NCBI GenBank assembly: GCA_002500765.1
Contig: DLSX01000053.1
Span: 1 to 6,140 of the forward strand
DNA from: Neorhizobium sp. UBA7851
GTDB lineage: Bacteria > Pseudomonadota > Alphaproteobacteria > Rhizobiales > Rhizobiaceae
Direction of reading: 5' to 3'
DNA length: 6,140 nucleotides
The position numbers were made by a program, and so were the translations under genes. A model generated the notes under the pieces. The model ran no database searches. It was not told the origin of the DNA and worked only from the letters and a program-made list of their open reading frames with translations. This document shows positions 1-4,680 of this stretch, piece after piece (within the stretch, counting starts at the first letter, position 1; every line of letters begins with the position of its first letter).

Positions 1-1364
1 GCGGCCATGTGCTGTTCCGCAGTCTCCTGCTTGGGCGTCGCCACGGCGAGACGGGCGGCATCCGCTGTGCCAGCATTGGCTGCCTGCGAGGGGGTTGTTG
101 CCGGGCCGCCTTGAGATGAGGCCGGTGAATTCTGGCTGACGGTGGCGCGTTGCTGATCGACAAGCTTGTCGGCCGCTGCCGTCTGCGGGGCAGCCGCCGA
201 AGCCGGAAGCTGCGCGCTTTCCGGCAAGTCGAGTTCGGAAAGGGCGGTTGCCAGCCAATTCGCCAGCTTCAGAAGCGTCTGGTCCGAAAGCGCCGACCAG
301 AGCCGTGCAGGAACCGGCATATCCAGCTTGAACATAGCCACCGCCGTGCGTGCCAGAGCCTGCATCTCCTCCGGCTCTGCTGCGGGTACCGTTTGAGCGA
401 TCTGGCCTGCTGCAGCCTGGCCCGGATTGCCGGTCACAGCTGTGCCGGGCTTGCCGGGATTGAACTCGTGCCGCGTGACGATTGGTTCCGGACCATCTGG
501 CATGATAGGCGGCGAGATTGCCTGCCCGGCAGTTCTGGCCGGGTCACCTGGTATGGTCACCGGTCTGCCTGGTGCCGCCTGCGAAAGTGACGCATAGGCC
601 TGCTCACCCGCCGGTTTCACGATTTGTGGCGGTTGGTCCGGCTTGACCGCGGGCTGCGTGGATGCGGAATAGGCCGGAGAAGGAGCGGGACGCTGACTTT
701 GACCCTCCGTTGCCTTAACTGGGACGCCGGTCATTGGCAATTGGCGGGGAGAGGCAACCTGATCATCGCTTGAGTCGGCTGTTGCCTGGGCGGCCTGGTT
801 CGCAGATGCCGGGCCGGTGCCTTGCGGCATGCGTGGCATATTGCCGTTGAGGGGCGCATCCGCGCTGCCATTCTGCCGATAGAAGCTGACGACGGTCTTT
901 GCGGCGAGATCGCGTTGGGCGATATTCGCGACCTCTATATGGGCGGCAAGGCGGGCAGCCATCGGGCCTACGGGCTCTTTCAGGATTTCCGCCATCAACC
1001 GCAGGGAAATGCCCTTGACGATCTGGTTGAGGAGCCGCTCCACATTCGCGACTTCCTGCGGCTTCAAGGCCCGCACGGCCTCGAACAGGCGGGTCGTGTA
1101 GTCGATCAGCGTCTCGTTTTCCCGGCGTGGTGTCTTCAGCAGTTTGCCGATCGTCTCGGCAAGGATTGAGGAACCCTGCGCCAGCTTGAGCTGCGCAGAC
1201 AGCGAGGCGGCATCGAGGCGCGCGCCTGAAGGGAGAGCGTCACTTGCCGTCTGCGATCGCGAGGCATTCGGCGATACGGCGACGCGCGCAGGGGTGGCCG
1301 CTGCCTGCGCCTGGCTCTGGTAATCTGCAGTCGAACTCAACGCGGCACGAACGGGTGGCAGCAT
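1..1364 (-). CDS. Hypothetical Ala/Pro/Gln-rich protein, C-terminus outside window (partial)
   Basis: An open minus-strand frame has no stop from its start to the left edge, giving at least 454 codons. I do not recognise the family. Residues about 50-165 look alpha-helical and charged (for example TLIDYTTRLFEAVRALKPQE). A long low-complexity Ala/Pro/Gln/Ser linker follows to about residue 325. A second short helical segment comes next (about 328-382, including RLWSALSDQTLLKLANWL), then Ala/Gln/Pro-rich sequence to the edge. There is no obvious signal peptide or membrane segment. Two in-frame ATGs compete, at 1376 and 1364. An in-frame TAA lies two codons before the first. Only the second has a Shine-Dalgarno (GGAG, 6-base spacing), so I start at 1364. 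Helical blocks joined by disordered linkers occur in hook-length-control (FliK-like) and other scaffold proteins, but nothing here proves that role. The frame is well supported; the function is unknown. Confidence 0.8.
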   Translation of the reverse strand, partial: MLPPVRAALSSTADYQSQAQAAATPARVAVSPNASRSQTASDALPSGARLDAASLSAQLKLAQGSSILAETIGKLLKTPRRENETLIDYTTRLFEAVRALKPQEVANVERLLNQIVKGISLRLMAEILKEPVGPMAARLAAHIEVANIAQRDLAAKTVVSFYRQNGSADAPLNGNMPRMPQGTGPASANQAAQATADSSDDQVASPRQLPMTGVPVKATEGQSQRPAPSPAYSASTQPAVKPDQPPQIVKPAGEQAYASLSQAAPGRPVTIPGDPARTAGQAISPPIMPDGPEPIVTRHEFNPGKPGTAVTGNPGQAAAGQIAQTVPAAEPEEMQALARTAVAMFKLDMPVPARLWSALSDQTLLKLANWLATALSELDLPESAQLPASAAAPQTAAADKLVDQQRATVSQNSPASSQGGPATTPSQAANAGTADAARLAVATPKQETAEQHMA

Positions 1365-1370
1365 CGCATG

Positions 1371-1374
1371 CTCC
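1371..1374 (-). promoter_or_regulatory. Ribosome binding site deciding the start of the hypothetical protein
   Basis: GGAG on the minus strand lies 6 bases before the ATG at 1362-1364 and overlaps the upstream in-frame ATG (1374-1376). The upstream ATG has no purine-rich site in front of it, so the downstream ATG is the better start. Confidence 0.5.
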
Positions 1375-1474
1375 ATCTGTTATCTGCGACGGTGGGACAG
1401 GTTCGGCCGGGGTTCGGGAATGGTGCGGCTGTGGCCGCAACGCCTCATGGCGGGATGATGCCGATTGATAGACG

Positions 1475-1492
1475 TTAAACAAGAATGGTTAA
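1475..1492. promoter_or_regulatory. AT-rich island with two TTAA half-sites upstream of the hypothetical gene (possible CtrA-like site)
   Basis: The 197-base gap 1377-1573 is otherwise GC-rich. On the minus strand this stretch reads TTAACCAT followed 6 bases later by TTTAAC, so the two TTAA cores are 10 bases apart. TTAACCAT matches the half-site type known for the alphaproteobacterial cell-cycle regulator CtrA. The canonical full site has a 7-base spacer, so the match is imperfect. The island lies about 110-130 bases upstream of the start codon, where a promoter is expected. No convincing -35/-10 pair is assigned. Confidence 0.25.
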
Positions 1493-1573
1493 TGATCGGC
1501 TAATTGGCGCCGATGCGGACGCATGATCACTGCGGACGACCGTGGCGGGAGCGGTGAGCAGCTTTTGAGCGGC

Positions 1574-2197
1574 TCAGCTATGCGCGAAGATATCCGTCTC
1601 TTCCCATCCGAGCAGATCAAGCTTTGCGCGGCTCGGCAGAAATTCGAAGCAGGCAGCGGCGAGTTCCGTTCGTCCGTCGCGGATAAGCCGCATGGTCAGC
1701 TTATCGCGCAAGGCATGCAGATAAAGCACGTCTGAAGCCGCATATTCGAGCTGTGCCTGGGACAGCGTCTCTGCCGCCCAGTCGGTCTGTTGCTGGGCCT
1801 TGGAGATATCGACCTCGACCAGCTCTCTCAGATTGTCCTTCAGTCCATGGCGATCGGTATAGGTTCGGGTCAGCCGCGAAGCGATCTTGGTGCAGAAAAC
1901 CGGCGTGGCCATCACTCCAAACGTATGGAAAAGCACGGCAATATCGAATCGGCCGTAGTGGAATATCTTCTGGCGGGACGAATCGGCCAGCAATGCGACG
2001 AGATTCGGCGCCTGTGTCTGCCCGGCAGCGATGCGGATAACGTCGGCTGTGCCATCGCCCGGCGATAATTGCACAACACATAGGCGATCACGTCGAGGAA
2101 TGAGGCCGAGCGTTTCGGTGTCTATCGCGATCGCGCCCGTGTAACGGGCTGCTGCTGCCGGCGGAAGATCTCCCTCGTGGTAGCGAATTTCAGCCAT
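1574..2197 (-). CDS. rnd: Short ribonuclease D (DEDDy 3'-5' exonuclease)
   Basis: The 207-residue protein is a single DEDDy-type 3'-5' exonuclease domain of the RNase D/WRN-exonuclease family, which removes nucleotides from RNA 3' ends (tRNA and other stable RNA maturation in the family) using two metal ions. The metal-binding set is complete: Exo I has D26 and E28 in AIDTETLGL, Exo II has D85 in HYGRFDIAVL, and Exo III has Y152 and D156 in YAASDVLYL, a Y-x3-D motif. E. coli RNase D is about 375 residues with two C-terminal HRDC RNA-binding domains. This protein ends soon after Exo III, as in the short alphaproteobacterial form. A GGAAAGG site lies 7 bases before the ATG. The gene stands alone, 209 bases upstream of the hypothetical gene and divergent from the small RNA. 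The exonuclease family is confident; the RNA substrate is not known from sequence. Confidence 0.93.
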   Translation of the reverse strand: MAEIRYHEGDLPPAAAARYTGAIAIDTETLGLIPRRDRLCVVQLSPGDGTADVIRIAAGQTQAPNLVALLADSSRQKIFHYGRFDIAVLFHTFGVMATPVFCTKIASRLTRTYTDRHGLKDNLRELVEVDISKAQQQTDWAAETLSQAQLEYAASDVLYLHALRDKLTMRLIRDGRTELAAACFEFLPSRAKLDLLGWEETDIFAHS

Positions 2198-2204
2198 AAT
2201 CGCG

Positions 2205-2211
2205 CCTTTCC
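2205..2211 (-). promoter_or_regulatory. Ribosome binding site of rnd
   Basis: GGAAAGG on the minus strand ends 7 bases before the ATG at 2195-2197. It fixes the start of the 207-residue exonuclease frame. Confidence 0.6.
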
Positions 2212-2241
2212 AAGCATTTGAATCGATATTGCCTATAATCC

Positions 2242-2303
2242 AGCTTTGCCCATAGCGATATAGCGATGATGCCCGACATCATATTGCCACTATGGGCAAA
2301 TGC
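2242..2303. repeat. Large imperfect inverted repeat between rnd and the small RNA
   Basis: TTTGCCCATAG (2245-2255) and CTATGGGCAAA (2290-2300) are perfect 11-base inverted copies. AGC and GCT extend the pairing by 3 bp beyond a one-base bulge. Inside, ATGATG and CATCAT form a second 6-bp stem around CCCGA. There is no T-run on either side, so it is not a simple terminator. It could be an RNA structure in the rnd 5' leader, an operator for divergent transcription of rnd and the small RNA, or a remnant of a short repeat element. The sequence alone does not decide. Confidence 0.6.
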
Positions 2304-2306
2304 TCA

Positions 2307-2335
2307 GCATTGCACCTATTGCATTGCTGCAATGC
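2307..2335 (+). promoter_or_regulatory. GCATTGC repeat cluster upstream of the small-RNA promoter
   Basis: GCATTGC occurs at 2307-2313 and 2321-2327, 14 bases apart. The inverted copy GCAATGC (2329-2335) forms a near-perfect 7-1-7 palindrome with the second. The cluster ends about 10 bases before the -35 element of the small RNA, a typical position for an activator site. The binding protein is unknown. Confidence 0.35.
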
Positions 2336-2345
2336 GCCCAAACGG

Positions 2346-2374
2346 CTTGGCGAGCATACCAGTGTTGGCATATA
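2346..2374 (+). promoter_or_regulatory. Sigma70-type promoter of the alpha-r14-like small RNA
   Basis: CTTGGC (2346-2351), a 17-base spacer and CATATA (2369-2374, within CATATATAT) resemble the rhizobial housekeeping promoter pattern CTTGAC-N17-CTATAT. Transcription would begin near 2381-2384, exactly at the base of the first stem-loop. Position and spacing are the main support; the -10 match is approximate. Confidence 0.6.
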
Positions 2375-2381
2375 TATCGGT

Positions 2382-2506
2382 CATCGAACGACGCACTCCT
2401 CCTCCCAGTGTCGTTCGATACGGATCGGCAACATCCTCCTCCTCCCAGTTGTCGATCAAGTTTAAAGCCTGGCGCATCCTCCTCCCGCGCCAGGCTTTTC
2501 GCTTTT
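2382..2506 (+). ncRNA. Alpha-r14 (NfeR1/Smr14C-like, 'cuckoo'-type) trans-acting small RNA with three anti-Shine-Dalgarno loops
   Basis: The predicted RNA is about 120-125 nt with three stem-loops in series. Stem 1 pairs ATCGAACGAC (2383-2392) with GTCGTTCGAT (2410-2419). Stem 2 pairs GATCGGCAAC (2423-2432) with GTTGTCGATC (2448-2457) through one G-U. Stem 3 pairs AAAGCCTGGCGC (2464-2475) with GCGCCAGGCTTT (2487-2498). Each loop carries CCTCCTCCC (starts 2398, 2438, 2478), complementary to GGAGG-type ribosome binding sites. The stems differ in sequence while the loop motif is constant, so function rests in the loops. The layout, length, own promoter and terminator fit the alpha-r14 family, whose S. 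meliloti member NfeR1 is described as a stress- and symbiosis-related silencer, with homologues in Agrobacterium and Brucella. The closely similar motif defines the cuckoo/CcsR RNAs of Rhodobacter. Targets here are unknown. Its strand is opposite to both flanking genes, as expected of an independent unit. Confidence 0.88.
2464..2506 (+). terminator. Rho-independent terminator forming the third hairpin of the small RNA
   Basis: A perfect 12-bp stem (AAAGCCTGGCGC/GCGCCAGGCTTT) closes an 11-base loop, and a T-rich tail TTTTCGCTTTT (2496-2506) follows. The RNA 3' end is expected at about 2499-2506. On the minus strand the same stem is followed by TTTAAAC, so it may also weakly stop transcripts arriving from the Ldh2 gene. 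Confidence 0.85.
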
Positions 2507-2511
2507 CTGGA

Positions 2512-2529
2512 GGTTGTTTTCCCACAACC
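2512..2529. repeat. Small inverted repeat just after the small-RNA terminator
   Basis: GGTTGT (2512-2517) and ACAACC (2524-2529) form a 6-bp stem around a 6-base loop. It lacks a T-run on either strand, so a backup terminator role is only a possibility. Confidence 0.3.
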
Positions 2530-2596
2530 GATTGAAGTGTTGCGCCGGGATCATTTCGCGATCAGGTGATAACTGCTGCCGATTCGACGGAGCTTT

Positions 2597-2640
2597 CGGC
2601 GCCCCAAGCCTTGTCATGCAAAGGCTCGTGATGGGCGCCG
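2597..2640 (-). repeat. Composite hairpin downstream of the Ldh2-family gene
   Basis: CGGCGCCC (2597-2604) pairs with GGGCGCCG (2633-2640). Inside it, AGCCTT (2607-2612) pairs with AAGGCT (2621-2626) around an 8-base loop, with an asymmetric internal loop between the two stems. It starts 17 bases past the stop codon of the Ldh2 gene. No T-run follows, so it is not a classical intrinsic terminator. A 3'-end stabiliser or a site for factor-assisted termination is plausible. Confidence 0.45.
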
Positions 2641-2657
2641 CAATATTCACGTCGCAA

Positions 2658-3650
2658 TCAGCGCAAGGCGTCGATCGCCTTGAGCACGTCCTCTTCGATC
2701 TCTAATCCATTCGCCAGAGCTTCGGCCCGCAGGCCTTTTCCCTTGCGGCCGGGAAGCCGCACGCCATCCTGTTTCGTCATTTCTTCGGCAAGCGCTGCCA
2801 TGCGCATGGCAGCGCCACCGCCATTGGCTGCGTCCGGATCGATTGCGATGATCGAGTGACCGAGTTCCGGTGGCGGGCCATTTTCGTCGAAAAGCGACGT
2901 TGCCTCGTAGGAGAAGTTTGCGCCTGCAAGACCCGCGGAAAGCACTTCCACCATCAGCGCCAGTGCGGCTCCCTTTGCACCTCCAGAGGGCGCCATGGTG
3001 CCTTTCAGCGCCGCAGCGGCATCAGTGGTGGGATTGCCGTCAATATCGAAGGCCCAGTCATCAGGAATGCTCTTCCCCTTCTGGTGAGCCTCCATGACCT
3101 TGCCGCGCGCGACTTTTGACAGCGCCAGATCGATGACCAGCGGATCTGTATTGGCGACAGGAACTGCGAACGCGATCGGGTTGGTACCGAAGAGCGGGCT
3201 CTTGCCGCCCCAGGGCGCCATGGCCGCCGGTGCGTTGGCGAACATCATGGCGATCAGCCCCTGTTCGGCAAAGCGCTCCACGGTCAGCGCCATTACGCCG
3301 GCATGATGCGAACGCCCGATCGCGGCAAAGGCGATCCCCTGTTCCCGCACGATGTCGGGAAGCTCGGCGACAGCGAGATCGAGAGCGGGATAGGCAAAGC
3401 CATGCGCGGCATCGATCGAAAGAACCGCGGGACGCGTGCGCGAGGACCGTGGCGCAGCGGAGCCGTCCACCTTGCCGGTTCGAACCTGCTTCACATAGGC
3501 GGGCACGCGACGCAGGCCGTGGCCTGATTGGCCGGCGGCTTCCGACTGGACAAGCGCGCGGGCGACGGAAATGGCGGTTGGGGACGAGACGCCGTTATCT
3601 TCGAAGATGCTGCGAACCAGCGCTTCGGCTTCGGTCAAAGTCATATGCAT
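2658..3650 (-). CDS. Ldh2-family NAD(P)H-dependent oxidoreductase (malate/lactate dehydrogenase-like or cyclic-imine reductase)
   Basis: The 330-residue protein has the usual full length for the Ldh_2 family (malate/L-lactate/ureidoglycolate dehydrogenases and delta1-piperideine/pyrroline-2-carboxylate reductases), which is unrelated to classical Rossmann dehydrogenases and cytoplasmic. Visible family signatures are SGHGLRRVPAYV (42-53), GRSHHAGV with H115/H116, MAPWGGKSPLFGTNPIAF (144-161), the VIDLALSKVARGK block with D174, and the Gly-rich GGAKGAALALMVEVLSAGLAG segment (about 218-240). At the conserved S-H-G the protein reads G43-H44-G45, with Ser one residue earlier. The start ATG-CAT-ATG offers two close ATGs, and neither has a clear Shine-Dalgarno. 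It lies 97 bases after tonB on the same strand and might be read through from that operon. The substrate cannot be decided; a proline/hydroxyproline-pathway reductase is one candidate. Confidence 0.85.
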   Translation of the reverse strand: MHMTLTEAEALVRSIFEDNGVSSPTAISVARALVQSEAAGQSGHGLRRVPAYVKQVRTGKVDGSAAPRSSRTRPAVLSIDAAHGFAYPALDLAVAELPDIVREQGIAFAAIGRSHHAGVMALTVERFAEQGLIAMMFANAPAAMAPWGGKSPLFGTNPIAFAVPVANTDPLVIDLALSKVARGKVMEAHQKGKSIPDDWAFDIDGNPTTDAAAALKGTMAPSGGAKGAALALMVEVLSAGLAGANFSYEATSLFDENGPPPELGHSIIAIDPDAANGGGAAMRMAALAEEMTKQDGVRLPGRKGKGLRAEALANGLEIEEDVLKAIDALR

Positions 3651-3678
3651 GGGGAGGGGGTCCGGAAATTCAGTGTTG

Positions 3679-3711
3679 AGGCGAGAGGCCAGAACGATCC
3701 GGCCTTCGCCT
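3679..3711. repeat. Stem-loop in the tonB-Ldh2 intergenic gap
   Basis: AGGCGA (3679-3684), a bulged G, and AGGCC pair with GGCCT and TCGCCT (3701-3711), giving 11 bp around a 10-base loop. It sits about halfway between the tonB stop and the Ldh2 start. No T-run follows on the minus strand (CAACACTG), so a leader structure or processing site is as likely as a terminator. Confidence 0.5.
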
Positions 3712-3747
3712 CCAGGCGGAATTTTCGGGCCGAATCCTTCTAGGTGA

Positions 3748-4680
3748 TCACTCGCACTCTACCGACTGGGTGAGTGAACTGGCAACACCTGCAGGCGGTG
3801 CCGGAATTGGCGAGGCCTTGCGAATGGCCGAAGTCACATAATCGTCGATCTGCGCATTGCCGGACGAGCGGGCAACCGATACTCGGCCGATATTGCCGCC
3901 ATTGTCGAAGCTGAAGCTGACGGTCACTACACCCTTGTCACGAACCGGGCAGCGACGGGCATTGCGGGCGATCTTGGCTCTGACGCGCGTCATCCAGCGA
4001 GCCGGCGAGACCGAGGATGTCGAAACGGAACCGGTCGACGACTGGCTGGCAGCATTCCGGTTGGATTGCTGGACCTGCGCCTTCGCCTGAGCCAGCTCCT
4101 TTTGAGCTTGCTGCTGCTGCGGCTTGCGGCGTTCCACCTTCTTCGGCTCTTTTTTGGGTTCCGGTTTTTCCGCGACTTCCGGCGGCGGCGGCGGTGGGCG
4201 CACGACCGGCAGCGGGACCTCGACATTTTCCAGAGCCGCAGTCATTTGCTGCTCAAGCGGATCGGGTTCTTCGATCGGCTCCGGTGGAGGTTCGGGCAGG
4301 GGCTCGGCGATTTCCGGCTCTGGCGGCGCGGGTTCTTCCTCGACCACTTCTTCAGGCGGCGGCTCGACCGGATCCGGAATAGGCTCGGGCTCCTGCTGGA
4401 CCTCTTCGACAGGCTTGACCTGCTCGCTCTCCACCTTCTCGGCATCGGTCGTGTCGGGAGAAATCTGTTCCTCCTCCGTGTTCACGGCCTCCGGTTCCGG
4501 TGCAAGCTCGATCATGATTGCAGCCGGCGGTGCGCTGTCGGCGTCGACGATCGGTTCTTCCTGCATCAGCAGGGCAGCAGCTGCGATATGCGCACTCAGC
4601 ACCAGAACGCTGGCGCCGGTCCACAGCGAGATTTCGCCGATCTTCTGCACACGGCCGCGATAGGGGGCGGCAGGGTTCAT
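3748..4680 (-). CDS. tonB: Energy transducer TonB
   Basis: This 310-residue TonB links the ExbB/ExbD motor to TonB-dependent outer-membrane receptors across the periplasm. A cytoplasmic N-terminus is followed by one membrane anchor (about 18-39) with H31, comparable to the functional transmembrane His of E. coli TonB. A long Pro/Glu-rich spacer (about 40-165) follows. Then come a Lys/Arg/Gln-rich segment (about 168-205), a Ser/Thr linker, and the C-terminal receptor-binding domain (about 225-310) with GVVTVSFSFDNGGNIGRVSVARSSG and the IPAPPAG turn. E. coli TonB is 239 residues; the extra length is spacer. The domain has two cysteines, C244 and C309, the latter one residue from the end. The ATG overlaps the exbD stop as ATGA, and GGAG lies 7 bases upstream, which suggests translational coupling. 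TolA-like proteins are the main alternative, but the exbBD context favours TonB. Confidence 0.93.
   Translation of the reverse strand: MNPAAPYRGRVQKIGEISLWTGASVLVLSAHIAAAALLMQEEPIVDADSAPPAAIMIELAPEPEAVNTEEEQISPDTTDAEKVESEQVKPVEEVQQEPEPIPDPVEPPPEEVVEEEPAPPEPEIAEPLPEPPPEPIEEPDPLEQQMTAALENVEVPLPVVRPPPPPPEVAEKPEPKKEPKKVERRKPQQQQAQKELAQAKAQVQQSNRNAASQSSTGSVSTSSVSPARWMTRVRAKIARNARRCPVRDKGVVTVSFSFDNGGNIGRVSVARSSGNAQIDDYVTSAIRKASPIPAPPAGVASSLTQSVECE

Noticed and set aside
150..590. Plus-strand open frame of 146 codons at the left end
   Set aside because: Its make-up (Arg/Cys/Ser-rich) is typical of an antisense shadow of the GC-rich minus-strand frame, which stays open over the whole region.
822..1169. 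Plus-strand open frame of 115 codons
   Set aside because: It lies in the exact codon register opposite the minus-strand hypothetical gene, has no ribosome binding site, and has no recognisable domain.
1571..1600. Possible terminator hairpin after rnd from TGAGC/GCTCA arms
   Set aside because: The arms are only 5 bases, the loops are too short or too long, and no T-run follows on the minus strand.
2234..2239. Perfect TATAAT on the plus strand
   Set aside because: No acceptable -35 element lies 16-18 bases upstream, and the small RNA has a better placed promoter nearer its start.
2398..2486. Possible CRISPR array from the CCTCCTCCC repeats at 40-base spacing
   Set aside because: The repeat unit is only 9 bases and lies in hairpin loops with self-complementary flanks. 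Real CRISPR repeats are longer and are separated by unstructured spacers.
2266..2705. Small open frames on both strands across the small-RNA gap
   Set aside because: They cross the stem-loops and the terminator, have no good ribosome binding sites and no protein-like composition. The RNA structure explains the region better.
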